Part shown: positions 1 to 8,802 of the stretch, one piece after another | Position numbering within the stretch: position 1 is the first letter of the stretch | How the letters are laid out: each line of letters opens with the position of its first letter | NCBI RefSeq assembly: GCF_001884185.1 | Contig: NZ_MAOE01000035.1 | Span: 372,001 to 436,000 of the forward strand | Length of the DNA stretch: 64,000 nucleotides | Reading direction: 5' to 3' | Source: Bacillus albus | GTDB lineage: Bacteria; Bacillota; Bacilli; Bacillales; Bacillaceae_G | The notes under the pieces: model-generated | Told to the model about the DNA's origin: nothing | Database searches by the model: none | The model's input: the letters and a program-made list of their open reading frames with translations, nothing else | Position numbers and translations under genes: made by a program

Positions 1-1015
1 CAGGAATTAGTTTGACAAACGGTAGTGCAAACAGTGATGCAAAGAATAACAACCCTGTAACGATAGACGTCAGACCTGTCTTTCCACCTGCAGTAATACC
101 TGCGGCACTCTCTACTGTTGATACGGTAGGGCTTGTGCCAAATAGACCACATGTCATTGCTGAAATTGCATTGGCTTGGTAAGCACGTGGGAATTTACGG
201 TCATCTTCTAATAAACCGTGCAGAAGTCCCATGTTCTCAAAAATAAGCACCATGCTTAAGGAGAATGTTGCAATCCAAAACGGTAAGGAAGAAAGTTTGC
301 CAAATGACATAGCTCCAAACACATCGCCGTAATTAGCAAGTGAGAATGAACTATTTCCGATTTGACTTGTATCAACAAGACCAAATAGCCATGCAATACC
401 AGTTCCTATTGCAATCGTCCATAAAAAGTTTCCACGTACGTTACGAATAAATAATACAAGTGCAACGATAAGAGTAAGCACGGTCGCAAGAACGACAGGG
501 TTACTTAATTTACCCATTGCAACAGCAGTATTTGGATTCGAAACGACTAAACCACCTTTTTGCAATCCGATAAATGCTAAAAATAATCCGATGCCGACAG
601 TAATAGCTTCCTTTAATGACTTTGGAATCGATACTGAAAGCACGCGAGCGATTGGTGTAAACGCAGCAATTGCAAAAATAATACCAGAGATGAAGACAGC
701 TGCTAATGCTTCCTGCCAAGATAATCCGAGCGTATGCACAGCAGTGTACGTGAAGAATGCATTTACACCCATACCAGGTACAAGAATAGCAGGTGCATTT
801 GCCCAAAATGCCATGAGCAGACATCCGACAAATGAACTGAAAACAGTTGCTAAAATTCCAGCTTCAAGAGGAATGCCAGCATCGGATAAAATGGATGCAT
901 TTACAATCATAATATATACAATCGTGAAAAATGACGTAACTCCAGCTAAAACTTCTTGTTTTGGTGATGTTTCGTGTAAACCTAATTTAAATGTTCTTTC
1001 AAGTATTCCTTTCAT
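1..1015 (-). CDS. AzgA-type guanine/hypoxanthine permease (3' end outside window)
   Basis: The minus-strand frame from the ATG at 1015 runs open to the window edge, giving about 338 residues without a stop. The N-terminus (MKGILERTFKLGLHETSPKQ) and the later TSPTVSTVESAAGI stretch are typical of the AzgA/PbuG/PbuO branch of NCS2 purine permeases, which are multi-pass proton symporters for guanine, hypoxanthine or adenine. Several hydrophobic segments are visible, and the C-terminal segments lie outside the window. The start follows an AGAAGG ribosome site. No purine riboswitch is recognisable in the roughly 70-nt leader, so regulation is unclear. Family assignment is firm; the exact purine specificity is not. 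Confidence 0.88.
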   Translation of the reverse strand, partial: MKGILERTFKLGLHETSPKQEVLAGVTSFFTIVYIMIVNASILSDAGIPLEAGILATVFSSFVGCLLMAFWANAPAILVPGMGVNAFFTYTAVHTLGLSWQEALAAVFISGIIFAIAAFTPIARVLSVSIPKSLKEAITVGIGLFLAFIGLQKGGLVVSNPNTAVAMGKLSNPVVLATVLTLIVALVLFIRNVRGNFLWTIAIGTGIAWLFGLVDTSQIGNSSFSLANYGDVFGAMSFGKLSSLPFWIATFSLSMVLIFENMGLLHGLLEDDRKFPRAYQANAISAMTCGLFGTSPTVSTVESAAGITAGGKTGLTSIVTGLLFFASLFALPFVKLIP

Positions 1016-1083
1016 GTTAAACCTTCTTTTTCATATCCCTCTCCCACCCGTGATATCTCTTTCGTAAGAGCTCACCGTCCTTT

Positions 1084-1111
1084 ATTATATCAGAACATCA
1101 TGTTTTTACAA
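1084..1111 (-). promoter_or_regulatory. Putative sigma-A promoter of the purine permease
   Basis: On the minus strand, TTGTAA (plus 1106-1111) and TATAAT (plus 1084-1089) are separated by 16 bp, about 70 bp upstream of the permease start. The -10 is perfect and the -35 matches at four positions. It is predicted from sequence only. Confidence 0.5.
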
Positions 1112-1149
1112 CAAGGAAAATGATAACGTTTACTTATAAATAAGATTAT

Positions 1150-1821
1150 TTATAAATACGTAAAAATCGCTCGTATTGTTGAAATGATTTCTAATTCTCC
1201 CGATTGAATGGGAGGAGCTGCTTGTGCATGTAAAGTAGCAAAGGACGCAACTTCTCGTGGTAATTGAGCAGATTCTTCAACGAATGAGAGTGGAACAGGA
1301 TTAATGTTTAAATTGTATGTACCCGCAATAGCACGAGCTTTTTCTACCGCTTGTTGTAGAGCTTGAATGAGAGCTTGCTCATAATATTTATTTGGGTGAG
1401 ATATTCGAAAACGTAAACCTTTTGCTAAGTTTGCTCCATTTGAAACGGCTATATCATATACTTCCCCTGCTTTTTGTACATTTAAAACGGTAATTTCATA
1501 CAAATGTTCCACACGGTATCCTTGTAGTAACGCTTTATCATTTACATACTCGTATTGAGGAGTGATCGTATAAGAAATCGTTTCTATATCTTTATCAGCA
1601 ATACCAAGCTGTTTAAGTGCATCCAGCAATTGTTTTGATTGCACTGCATTTTCTTCTTGCGCTTGTTTCACATTTTTACTATCAGTTCGAATGCCAAGTG
1701 TTAATATAACAACATTGGGTTTTGCTTTGACAACACCTTCACCTTGTACAGTAATAGTCGCTTCTTTACCAGTATTAGCTGTGCGTACGTTGTGTAAATA
1801 AGGATTTATTCCACCCTGCAT
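1150..1821 (-). CDS. SIMPL-domain (DUF541) protein
   Basis: This 223-residue protein carries the pattern of SIMPL/DUF541 proteins. There is an early ITVQGEGVVKAKPNVVILTLGI block, then alternating beta strands with conserved TxSYTITPQY and YRVEHLYEITV, and a helix of ALIQALQQAVEKARAIA near residue 165. Family members include bacterial BP26/Omp28-like proteins with no settled biochemical role. No signal peptide is visible at the predicted start, although many relatives are exported, so an upstream start or non-classical location cannot be excluded. It is divergent from the marR-like gene at 1981 and separated by about 160 bp. Identification rests on domain resemblance. Confidence 0.75.
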   Translation of the reverse strand: MQGGINPYLHNVRTANTGKEATITVQGEGVVKAKPNVVILTLGIRTDSKNVKQAQEENAVQSKQLLDALKQLGIADKDIETISYTITPQYEYVNDKALLQGYRVEHLYEITVLNVQKAGEVYDIAVSNGANLAKGLRFRISHPNKYYEQALIQALQQAVEKARAIAGTYNLNINPVPLSFVEESAQLPREVASFATLHAQAAPPIQSGELEIISTIRAIFTYL

Positions 1822-1980
1822 TTTCCATCACCATCCTTTTTATATGTATATGTGTGAACAAAAAAGAAATTTATATGAAAAAAGTTACATAAATGAGAAT
1901 GTTGAGGGAAGAAGGCATATACAACATAGGTATTTATAGATTATAATATGTGTAAATATGATAAAAAAGGGACGAGGCTA

Positions 1981-2400
1981 GTGAACGAAAAAAGAGAAAC
2001 ACTGATTTTAGAATTATCCGGATCATTTCGAAAGATGATACGTTTATTACAAAATGATATTAATACACGTTTTGCAGAACATATGCCATACAATGAATTT
2101 TCTGTATTACGCGCTTTATTTTTAAAAAGTCCACAGATGGCTTCGCAAATTGCGAGTGAAGTAAACGTAACCTCCAGTCATATTACAGCCGTTACTGATC
2201 GTCTCGTACGAAAAGGGTTTGTAGAAAGAAAGCGTTCAAATTCAGACCGTCGTATCGTGTACTTAGAAATTACAGAACACGGAAGAGAAGTAACTGAAAA
2301 ACTTGAAGCTGTGCGTAAAGAATATTATAAAGAGAGATTTAAAGGTTGGAGCGACCAAGAGATCGAAATGGTATTAGAGCTATTTGGCCGCGTATTATAA
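1981..2400 (+). CDS. MarR-family transcriptional regulator
   Basis: A 139-residue winged-helix regulator. The central segment reads ASQIASEVNVTSSHITAVTDRLVRKGFVERKRSNSDRR, which is the MarR recognition helix followed by the wing with its DRR motif. I prefer the GTG at 1981 over the upstream ATG at 1948, because GGGACGAGG lies just upstream of the GTG and the extra 11 residues are not MarR-like. It is divergent from the SIMPL protein and followed by a strong terminator, so it is monocistronic. MarR proteins usually repress their own or an adjacent divergent gene and respond to phenolic or oxidative ligands; the ligand here is unknown. Confidence 0.85.
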   Translation: MNEKRETLILELSGSFRKMIRLLQNDINTRFAEHMPYNEFSVLRALFLKSPQMASQIASEVNVTSSHITAVTDRLVRKGFVERKRSNSDRRIVYLEITEHGREVTEKLEAVRKEYYKERFKGWSDQEIEMVLELFGRVL

Positions 2401-2407
2401 TAAATGA

Positions 2408-2440
2408 GGATAGGAAGCGAAAGCTTTCCTATCCTTTTTC
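2408..2440 (+). terminator. Rho-independent terminator after marR-like gene
   Basis: GGATAGGAA (2408-2416) pairs perfectly with TTCCTATCC (2426-2434) around a GC-closed loop and is followed by TTTTT. Confidence 0.85.
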
Positions 2441-2502
2441 TTTTGAATAAAAACATTTTGAAACTCCAATACTTTAATTAAAAAGAATCGGAGTGAAAAA
2501 TT

Positions 2503-3048
2503 ATGAAACGTATTTCTATGCTTTTCATTATGATGGGAAGTTTTTTCTGCTTTAATCAATTCGCAGATGCCGCTACGCCCCTTCAAGTCGTTCAAAAAGA
2601 ATTACAACATATTTCAAATAAGCAACCTGTTTTATATTCAAAACTATGGATTCGTTCAATGCAGAATGCTATTTTATTTCATCATAGTGATAACATTCGG
2701 CATGAAGATACGATCAGTAATGTAACAAAGTCTTCTCTTGTAAAAGTAAAACAGCTTCCACTGCAGAAAGCATCCCAGTATATCCCGAGATTATCGCAAT
2801 ATATTTCTAAGTTTGAAGCTGAGAATGTGCAAGTGTATTATGTTGCAGCGCGTTACGAAGTGAAAAAAGAAAATCCGTATCAGTTAAATGGCATGAATTA
2901 TTTTATGCAAGTGTTTATTCAACAAGGAGGGGAATGGAGAATTGCTGAAAGCATAGTTGCCCCAACAGATCAAATTGTCGCAAATGGTGACGGTTTTGGA
3001 ACGAAGCAAGAAAAAGAGTATGGGAAAAGAAGAGAGAATGTGAAATAA
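2503..3048 (+). CDS. Secreted protein of unknown function
   Basis: The 181-residue product starts with a clear Sec signal peptide (MKRISMLFIMMGSFFCF, cleavage likely after ADA near residue 24). No lipobox is present. The mature part has no motif I recognise. Its last third (FMQVFIQQGGEWRIAES) resembles the closing strand pattern of NTF2-like extracytoplasmic proteins, but this is only an impression. It has a GGAGTG ribosome site and a terminator that overlaps its stop codon, and is flanked by convergent and unrelated genes, so it is probably a single-gene unit. The function is not assigned. Confidence 0.75.
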   Translation: MKRISMLFIMMGSFFCFNQFADAATPLQVVQKELQHISNKQPVLYSKLWIRSMQNAILFHHSDNIRHEDTISNVTKSSLVKVKQLPLQKASQYIPRLSQYISKFEAENVQVYYVAARYEVKKENPYQLNGMNYFMQVFIQQGGEWRIAESIVAPTDQIVANGDGFGTKQEKEYGKRRENVK

Positions 3049-3078
3049 CCTCCTCATCTAGAGGAGGTTATTTTATTT
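3047..3078. terminator. Bidirectional terminator between convergent genes
   Basis: AACCTCCTC (3047-3055) and GAGGAGGTT (3061-3069) form a perfect 9-bp stem with a 5-nt loop. The stem overlaps the stop codon of the plus gene and abuts the stop of the minus ABC permease. Confidence 0.75.
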
Positions 3079-4137
3079 GAAATTCCAAGAGACTTTCCAT
3101 TTTAATATTTTTGGTAGGAAGAAATATGTAAGGAAACTAGTCACTAAAAATCCGATGTAAAAGCTGGACAATGACTGCGCGCCACTTAACATTAAACCTC
3201 CAATGGTACCACCAAAGAAAATTGCACAAGCCAATACTACTTTTTGTAGTTTTGGATATAATAAATAGTTACCATTTCGCTCATTTACTGAACGGGCATA
3301 TAAATATATACCGAGTGGTAATAACATAAGGATATGTACAATAGGTCCAATCAATGTTTTGACCGGTGGAATCTTTGTAAAGTTTGGCTCGTTATGACGC
3401 ACTCCATTTTGATCAGTATAAGCGCTTTGTGGATCATAATTAAAGTTAATAGTAAAATCTTCTGCTGGACTAGAAATACGTATGTTTTCCATAACATCAT
3501 GTATACGGCCATTCTTCTCATGAAAGTCGACATTCGAGTGAACAGCGATGACTCCTGATATAAGTGGTGGAAGCAATAATGGGAAGATGAATATAACGAC
3601 AGTGAGAAATCCTTGTGAGATAATATTTCCAGTTATTGTTCCTACGCATAATGCAAGTGTATAAATAGCGATTAATACAATTAACATATATATATAGTAA
3701 CTATGAAACGGTGAGAATACTTGATATTTATTATGAAAAGTCAACTTTTTCATAATAGCAAATAGTCCCCAATTTGAAACGACAATTACTGTAATATTAC
3801 AGATTCCAAACAACCACTTTGTTATATAAAGGTGTGAACGTTTAAAGGGCATAGACCATAACAAGTCGCTAGAGTTATTTTGTCTTTCCCATCCAATTAA
3901 CGTACAAGCTAGAATGATCAGTACGCTACCTAACAGCATGACAGGATCTAGAAGTGTTAAATCAAAGTGGTAATGATATATATAGTTCCATTTTTTATTG
4001 TCATTTAGAAAGTGTTGCTGTTGAATAGAAGTCATATAGTATTTATATGACAAAGTATAGAAGCTGACGAGCCAAAATAACCATACAACATATTTACTTT
4101 GTTGATATGTTCTTAGCCACAGTGCTTTTTGAAACAT
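3073..4137 (-). CDS. ABC-2 type permease (YtrC/D-like), distal
   Basis: A 354-residue membrane protein with about six to eight hydrophobic segments and a large extracytoplasmic region in the middle (roughly residues 200-255, rich in NFNYDPQSAY). The N-terminus (MFQKALWLRTYQQSKYVVWL) is clearly paralogous to the neighbouring permease at 4150, so the two probably form a heterodimeric channel. It is the last gene of a four-gene GntR-ABC-permease-permease operon. Related B. subtilis Ytr transporters respond to cell-wall antibiotics, but substrate here is not shown by the sequence. Confidence 0.75.
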   Translation of the reverse strand: MFQKALWLRTYQQSKYVVWLFWLVSFYTLSYKYYMTSIQQQHFLNDNKKWNYIYHYHFDLTLLDPVMLLGSVLIILACTLIGWERQNNSSDLLWSMPFKRSHLYITKWLFGICNITVIVVSNWGLFAIMKKLTFHNKYQVFSPFHSYYIYMLIVLIAIYTLALCVGTITGNIISQGFLTVVIFIFPLLLPPLISGVIAVHSNVDFHEKNGRIHDVMENIRISSPAEDFTINFNYDPQSAYTDQNGVRHNEPNFTKIPPVKTLIGPIVHILMLLPLGIYLYARSVNERNGNYLLYPKLQKVVLACAIFFGGTIGGLMLSGAQSLSSFYIGFLVTSFLTYFFLPKILKWKVSWNFK

Positions 4138-4149
4138 AGGATCTCTCCT

Positions 4150-5214
4150 TTAAAAAACTTTATAATTTGTTAGGCGTGATAATACAACATAAGTAATGAT
4201 TCCAGCGAGAAACAAACTGATATAGTAGTTAGGTAAGAAATAAAATTGATTTATTTTATAGCCACCTAATAATGCAAAGTAAATGGTTGTCCCCCATATC
4301 CATATTTTTAAATGTTTTTGGAAAATAAATATCTTTTGACTATTTTCATTTGGTGACCGCATATATAAATATGTCCCAAGTAGTAAATAAAATATTGTAT
4401 AGAAAATAGGGACTAACATTGATTTGGCTGAATAATATTTATGAGATACTGGATTTCTTAAAGTAGTTGGATCGTTGTCCTGCTTTCGGTATTCTGGATC
4501 ATAGTTATAATCAATAGAAAAGCGATATATTGGTGCAACTATATTTGTTTTTTGATTGATTTCATAAAGTTGTTCATATAGCTTATAATTTTTAGGATCG
4601 GTAGCTTCTAAATGATGTATCGTAAAAGTGTAAACTAGTGGAATAAATGTAAGTCCCATTAGTAGCCACGGAATACAAAAAACAACCTGGGAAACAATGC
4701 TTCCAGTAAAAGTACCGATGCAAAGTGCAGCTGTATATACTGCAACATAAGAAATAATCGCATAAAGAAAGTATCGGTGAAATGGACTAAATGATTGATA
4801 ATCAAAATGAATAGTTGTTCTATAAATAACATACATAAGAATCCAATTTATAAGTAATGAGCTTACAATACAAAATGAACCGAAAGCCCATTTCGATAAG
4901 AAAACATCTTTTCTTTTAAACGGCATCGTCATAAGTAGTGTATTAGATTGGTTACTACGTTCCCAACCTATCAATAAGCAAGCTAAGGCAATGATAAGAA
5001 CAGTTAACCAAAAACTATTACCTTCTCCTGAAGAAAAGGTATAAAAATAATAATACTGTTTCCCTTTTTCTTGTAATTCGTAATATTTATCGAGTTCCAT
5101 CTGAGCACTGCTATAGTATCCGAGAGATAGAAGATAAAGGGAACTAAAGAAGAATAGCAACACAGCATATTTCCCGCGCTTCCAATTCCACATCCACAAC
5201 GCCTTATGAAACAT
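4150..5214 (-). CDS. ABC-2 type permease (YtrC/D-like), proximal
   Basis: A 354-residue multi-pass membrane protein paralogous to the gene downstream. Both begin MF(H/Q)KALW and share the WERxNxSxxLLxxMPFKR block near residue 85, and both have an extracytoplasmic loop containing NYDPE/Q. I chose the ATG at 5214 rather than the longest frame (5253), because GGAGGAGG sits 6 nt upstream and the residues line up with the paralogue. This start overlaps the ATPase gene by 11 nt, indicating translational coupling. It probably makes the membrane half of an ABC exporter with the 5204-6085 ATPase. Confidence 0.75.
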   Translation of the reverse strand: MFHKALWMWNWKRGKYAVLLFFFSSLYLLSLGYYSSAQMELDKYYELQEKGKQYYYFYTFSSGEGNSFWLTVLIIALACLLIGWERSNQSNTLLMTMPFKRKDVFLSKWAFGSFCIVSSLLINWILMYVIYRTTIHFDYQSFSPFHRYFLYAIISYVAVYTAALCIGTFTGSIVSQVVFCIPWLLMGLTFIPLVYTFTIHHLEATDPKNYKLYEQLYEINQKTNIVAPIYRFSIDYNYDPEYRKQDNDPTTLRNPVSHKYYSAKSMLVPIFYTIFYLLLGTYLYMRSPNENSQKIFIFQKHLKIWIWGTTIYFALLGGYKINQFYFLPNYYISLFLAGIITYVVLSRLTNYKVF

Positions 5215-6085
5215 ACCCATCCTCCTCCAGTGTCGTAACGAAGACATCTTCAAGTGACATTGTTAATTCTTCAATGAGTATAGGTTGTTCTTTATAAAAC
5301 TTCTCCAGTGTTGTAGCCACATTTCCCTCAATTAAGATTGTATATACTTTTCCTGTTTGATTTAATATTTTAATATTGCTTAAGTTTTCTAGCTTTTGAG
5401 GTAATGAACGCTCGTAAGCTACTTGTATTTTTGCAAATCGTGATTTTGCATCGTCTAGTGATGTAATAGACGAGATAGTATGGCCTTTTAATATAATAAT
5501 TGTATCTGCAATTTGTTCTACTTCATCTAAATGGTGAGTGGAGATGAAAATGGTAATCTCTTTTTCTGCAACTTCTCCAACGAGAAACTGTAAAATTTGT
5601 CTTTTCACGATAGGGTCAAGTCCGTTTGTCGGTTCATCTAAAATGATATATTCTGCTTTGGTAGAAACGGCTAAAATGATGGCAAGTAGTGCTTTCATGC
5701 CTTTTGAATAACTACGAATTCGTTTGTTTGGTAAGTTAAAACGTTCTAACAGTTCATAGAAATATGCTTCATCAAATGCGTTATAAACTTCTTTATAAAA
5801 CTTTACAATTTCTTTTACCGTATATCCGTTCAGTATGTTAGTAGAATCAGGGACATATACGATTTTTTGCTTTATTTCAGGACACTGATGAATGTTTGTA
5901 TCTTCATATGTAACAGTCCCTGCATCAGGGTCTAAAATACCGACCATCGTTCGTAATAAAGTTGTTTTCCCCGCACCGTTTCTTCCGAGTAATCCGATAA
6001 TACTTCCTCTTTGTAATGTAAAAGAAACATCATCTAAAATCGTTTGATTATCAATCGTTTTCTTCAAGCTTGTCACTTTCAGCAT
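5204..6085 (-). CDS. ABC transporter ATP-binding protein (YtrB-like)
   Basis: A 293-residue nucleotide-binding subunit. Walker A is GLLGRNGAGKTT near residue 40, the signature is the degenerate RSYSKGMKALLAI, Walker B is YIILDEPTNGLDP, and the H-loop is FISTHHLD. The degenerate signature is common in the NatA/YtrB branch. The ATG at 6085 (MLKVTSLKKT) is preferred because GGAGGA is 7 nt upstream; it overlaps the regulator's end by 35 nt. It energises the two downstream permeases and is repressed with them by the adjacent YtrA-like protein, judging by operon structure. Confidence 0.88.
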   Translation of the reverse strand: MLKVTSLKKTIDNQTILDDVSFTLQRGSIIGLLGRNGAGKTTLLRTMVGILDPDAGTVTYEDTNIHQCPEIKQKIVYVPDSTNILNGYTVKEIVKFYKEVYNAFDEAYFYELLERFNLPNKRIRSYSKGMKALLAIILAVSTKAEYIILDEPTNGLDPIVKRQILQFLVGEVAEKEITIFISTHHLDEVEQIADTIIILKGHTISSITSLDDAKSRFAKIQVAYERSLPQKLENLSNIKILNQTGKVYTILIEGNVATTLEKFYKEQPILIEELTMSLEDVFVTTLEEDGYVS

Positions 6086-6470
6086 CCGCATTTCCTCCAA
6101 TCTCTTTGTAGTATGAATCTATCCAATCATGAATTTTATCTTTCGTAACACCAAGATAAGAGGCTTCTAATAGTAATTGATGAAATTGCTTTTCAACCAT
6201 AGCGATTTTCCTTTCGTCTAATGTTGGGGTGATCGATTGGGATACAAATGTTCCTTTTCCTCGTAATGTTTCAATAATCCCTTGTCGCTCTAATTCTTGA
6301 TACGCTTTACTCACTGTATTTGGATTTATAACGAGTAAAGAAGCGAGTTCGCGTACAGAAGGTAGTTTGTCACTTGGAGCTAACATGTTTTTCAATACGA
6401 GTTCTTTTATATTTTGAACAATTTGTTCCCATATCGGAGTGTTGCTTCTTGGATCAAGTTGAATATGCAA
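6051..6470 (-). CDS. YtrA-family GntR regulator
   Basis: A 139-residue regulator with an N-terminal GntR winged helix (PIWEQIVQNIKELVLKN, LPSVRELASLLVINPNTVSKAY, then the IIETLRGKGTFVS wing) and the short helical C-terminal tail that marks the YtrA subfamily. I take the TTG at 6470 as start: AAGGAGA lies 9 nt upstream and the protein then begins HIQLDPRSNTPIW, as in other YtrA proteins. The longer frame to 6557 would run through the promoter and operator. It heads the ABC operon and likely represses it until an envelope-active antibiotic is sensed. Confidence 0.85.
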   Translation of the reverse strand: MHIQLDPRSNTPIWEQIVQNIKELVLKNMLAPSDKLPSVRELASLLVINPNTVSKAYQELERQGIIETLRGKGTFVSQSITPTLDERKIAMVEKQFHQLLLEASYLGVTKDKIHDWIDSYYKEIGGNADAESDKLEEND

Positions 6471-6493
6471 GAGCAATGTCTCCTTTCTGGTAT

Positions 6494-6530
6494 GTATTAA
6501 GTGTACTACTCTATGTAATACACTTAATAC
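6494..6530 (-). promoter_or_regulatory. YtrA-type operator
   Basis: GTATTAAGTGTA (6494-6505) and TACACTTAATAC (6519-6530) are perfect inverted repeats around 13 bp. The core AGTGTA-N13-TACACT is the arrangement known for YtrA in B. subtilis. It lies between the promoter and the regulator's start, overlapping the end of the -10 element. Confidence 0.85.
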
Positions 6531-6557
6531 AATATAGTTGATGAATGTATTTGTCAA
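6529..6557 (-). promoter_or_regulatory. Sigma-A promoter of the ytr-like operon
   Basis: On the minus strand a perfect TTGACA (plus 6552-6557) lies 17 bp from TATTGT (plus 6529-6534). The -10 abuts the YtrA-type operator, so bound regulator would block transcription. Confidence 0.65.
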
Positions 6558-6636
6558 CTTAAAATATTAGAAAAATATGGTATTAAAAAATAATAAATTG
6601 GAAAAAATAGGTCTGATATAGAATGGAGGGTTAGTC

Positions 6637-7827
6637 ATGAAGCGAGTTTTTGGAATACTTGTTTGTTTCATGTTATTGCTTTCTGGTACTTCAGTTAGTT
6701 TCGCACAATCTGAGAAGACGAAGCAGGAGAAAACAGAAGAAACAACGCCGAAGTTAGCGGAACAAGCGTCATCAGCAATTGTAATTGAACAAGATACAGG
6801 TAAAGTTTTGTTTGATAAAAATCCAAATGAGAAGTTACCACCTGCTAGTATGACGAAGATTATGACAATGCTATTAATTATGGAACAAGTTGAAAAAGGA
6901 AAACTAAAACTGACCGATAAAGTTAGAGCAAGTGAGCATGCAGCTTCAATGGGTGGATCACAAATCTTTTTAGAGCCTGGAGAAGAGATGACTGTAAATG
7001 AAATGCTAAAGGGGATTGCAATTGCATCAGGAAATGATGCGTCTGTTGCAGTAGCGGAGCATATTGCTGGTTCAGAAGAAGGTTTTGTAAATATGATGAA
7101 CAAAAAAGCGAAAGACTTAGGACTGAAAAATACTCATTTTCAAAATCCAACAGGTCTTCCGGCTAAAGACCATTATTCTACAGCGAATGATATGGCTATA
7201 ATGGCGAAAGAATTGATGAAGTACCCACTTATTCGCAAATACACAGGTAAATACGAAGACTATTTACGTGAAGATACGGATAAGAAATTTTGGCTCGTTA
7301 ATACGAATAAGTTAGTACGTTTTTATCCTGGAGTAGATGGTGTGAAAACGGGCTTTACGACAGAAGCAAAATATTGTTTAACAGCATCGGCTGAAAAGAA
7401 TGGGATGCGTGTTATTTCAGTTGTTATGGGAGCACCTACATCGAAAGAACGCAACAATCAAGTAACGAAGCTTCTTGACTACGCATTTGGTCAATATATG
7501 ACAAAAAAATTGTATACACGAGGCGAAAAAATTAAGACTGTCCAAGTAGGAAAAGGGAAAAAAGAAAAAGTAGATTTAGTTGCGTCAGACAATGTGTCCC
7601 TTCTTATGAAGAAGGGCGAAAATATGGACAAAGTAAAGCAAGAAGTAATTGCTGAAAAGAAAGTGAAAGCGCCAATTAAAAAGGGCGATGCACTTGGTAC
7701 ACTTGTTATTAAAAAAGATAAAGATGTTTTACTAAAACAAACAATTGTAGCAAAAGAAGATGTTGCTGCAGCGAGCTGGTGGGAGTTATTTAAAAGAAGT
7801 TTTGGGATGTTTTCAACATCAAAATAG
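6637..7827 (+). CDS. dacF: D-alanyl-D-alanine carboxypeptidase DacF
   Basis: A 396-residue low-molecular-weight penicillin-binding protein (peptidase family S11). A signal peptide (residues 1-24, ending SFA-QS) is followed by the catalytic SxxK in PASMTKIMT near residue 70, SGN (SGNDAS) near 130 and KTG (DGVKTGFT) near 237. The C-terminal domain and an amphipathic tail (ASWWELFKRSFGMF) suit membrane anchoring. It trims the terminal D-Ala from peptidoglycan pentapeptides. Its place directly upstream of spoIIAA matches B. subtilis dacF, which acts in forespore cortex maturation. A terminator separates it from spoIIAA, but read-through is possible. Confidence 0.93.
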   Translation: MKRVFGILVCFMLLLSGTSVSFAQSEKTKQEKTEETTPKLAEQASSAIVIEQDTGKVLFDKNPNEKLPPASMTKIMTMLLIMEQVEKGKLKLTDKVRASEHAASMGGSQIFLEPGEEMTVNEMLKGIAIASGNDASVAVAEHIAGSEEGFVNMMNKKAKDLGLKNTHFQNPTGLPAKDHYSTANDMAIMAKELMKYPLIRKYTGKYEDYLREDTDKKFWLVNTNKLVRFYPGVDGVKTGFTTEAKYCLTASAEKNGMRVISVVMGAPTSKERNNQVTKLLDYAFGQYMTKKLYTRGEKIKTVQVGKGKKEKVDLVASDNVSLLMKKGENMDKVKQEVIAEKKVKAPIKKGDALGTLVIKKDKDVLLKQTIVAKEDVAAASWWELFKRSFGMFSTSK

Positions 7828-7850
7828 CGGCAAATATTTTGCCGCTTTTC
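7827..7850 (+). terminator. Terminator after dacF
   Basis: GCGGCAAA (7827-7834), TAT loop, TTTGCCGC (7838-7845), then TTTT. The stem begins at the last base of the dacF stop codon. Confidence 0.7.
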
Positions 7851-7892
7851 TATTCGTATGTAAGTAAATAATTGCTGAATGGTTTCACTTTA

Positions 7893-7950
7893 TGGCGAAA
7901 TAGTTCTTCTTTTGTCAGTAGGAAGGATTCTTATGTTGTATCACGAAAAT
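7893..7950 (+). promoter_or_regulatory. spoIIA control region: Spo0A box and sigma-H-like promoter
   Basis: TGGCGAA (7893-7899) matches the Spo0A box TGNCGAA. About 25 bp downstream, AGGATT (7924-7929) and GAAAAT (7945-7950) are close to the sigma-H consensus (AGGAWWW and GAAT) at the right spacing. In B. subtilis spoIIA is a known sigma-H/Spo0A-P target, so the layout is expected. The -10 has one deviation. Confidence 0.6.
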
Positions 7951-7998
7951 CTTTATGTATGTAAAATGAGTAAAGTTTGAGCATAAGGAGGAAATCGT

Positions 7999-8349
7999 GT
8001 GAGTCTTTCCATGCAATTAGAAGTAAAACGTGACGTCCTATGTGTGAGACTAGCGGGTGAATTAGATCATCATACTGCTGAAGAGTTGCGAACGAAAGTA
8101 ACAGATATGATTGAGACACGTGGTGTTCATCATATTGTTTTGAGCCTAGAGAACCTATCCTTTATGGATAGTTCTGGTTTAGGTGTTATATTAGGCCGAT
8201 ATAAGCATGTAAAAGGGTTAGGTGGAGAAATGGTTGTTTGTGCAATTTCACCGCCTGTTAAACGTTTATTTGAAATGTCGGGATTATTTAAAATTGTTCG
8301 TTTAGAAGAAAGTGAAGCGCATGCGCTCGCGACGTTGGGGGTGGCATAA
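7999..8349 (+). CDS. spoIIAA: Anti-anti-sigma factor SpoIIAA
   Basis: A 116-residue STAS-domain protein. The regulatory phosphoserine lies in the [14 protein letters not shown] motif at about residues 55-68. When dephosphorylated by SpoIIE it binds SpoIIAB and frees sigma-F in the forespore. The GTG start at 7999 is supported by AGGAGGAAATC just upstream. It is the first gene of a tight spoIIAA-spoIIAB-sigF operon; its TAA is immediately followed by the spoIIAB ATG. Confidence 0.97.
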   Translation: MSLSMQLEVKRDVLCVRLAGELDHHTAEELRTKVTDMIETRGVHHIVLSLENLSFMDSSGLGVILGRYKHVKGLGGEMVVCAISPPVKRLFEMSGLFKIVRLEESEAHALATLGVA

Positions 8350-8790
8350 ATGAGAAATGAAATGAACCTTCAATTTTCAGCATTAAGTCAAAATGAATCG
8401 TTCGCTCGCGTTACAGTAGCTGCTTTCATTGCGCAACTAGATCCAACGATGGAAGAACTTACAGAAATTAAAACAGTTGTGTCAGAAGCAGTTACAAATG
8501 CAATTATTCATGGGTACGAAGGAAATGCAGAAGGTGTTGTTTATATTTCTGTAATTTTGGAAGAAGCAATGGTGAAACTCACGATTCGAGATGAAGGGAT
8601 TGGCATCTTTGATTTAGATGAAGCAAGGCAACCCCTTTTTACAACTAAACCTGAATTAGAGCGTTCCGGAATGGGATTTACTATCATGGAAAATTTTATG
8701 GATGAAGTAGAAGTTATTTCAAACGAATCTTTCGGGACAACAATCCATTTGACAAAATACTTATCAAATAGTAACGCTCTATGCAATTAA
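8350..8790 (+). CDS. spoIIAB: Anti-sigma-F factor / serine kinase SpoIIAB
   Basis: A 146-residue GHKL-fold protein. The N-box is [12 protein letters not shown] near residue 45, the G1 box DEGIGIFD near 80 and the G2 region [11 protein letters not shown] near 105. It binds and inhibits sigma-F and phosphorylates SpoIIAA. The ATG follows the spoIIAA stop without a gap, which implies coupled and stoichiometric translation. Confidence 0.97.
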   Translation: MRNEMNLQFSALSQNESFARVTVAAFIAQLDPTMEELTEIKTVVSEAVTNAIIHGYEGNAEGVVYISVILEEAMVKLTIRDEGIGIFDLDEARQPLFTTKPELERSGMGFTIMENFMDEVEVISNESFGTTIHLTKYLSNSNALCN

Positions 8791-8802
8791 GGAGAATAGC
8801 CT

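Noticed and set aside
591..1067. 158-aa plus-strand ORF opposite the purine permease
   Set aside because: The minus strand encodes a clear AzgA permease here. The plus frame has no ribosome site, low-complexity composition and no domain resemblance.
1948..1980. Upstream ATG start for the MarR gene
   Set aside because: The extra residues are not part of the family, and the ribosome site fits the GTG at 1981.
6471..6557. N-terminal extension of the YtrA-like regulator
   Set aside because: It would run through the promoter and the inverted-repeat operator. Homologues start near HIQLD.
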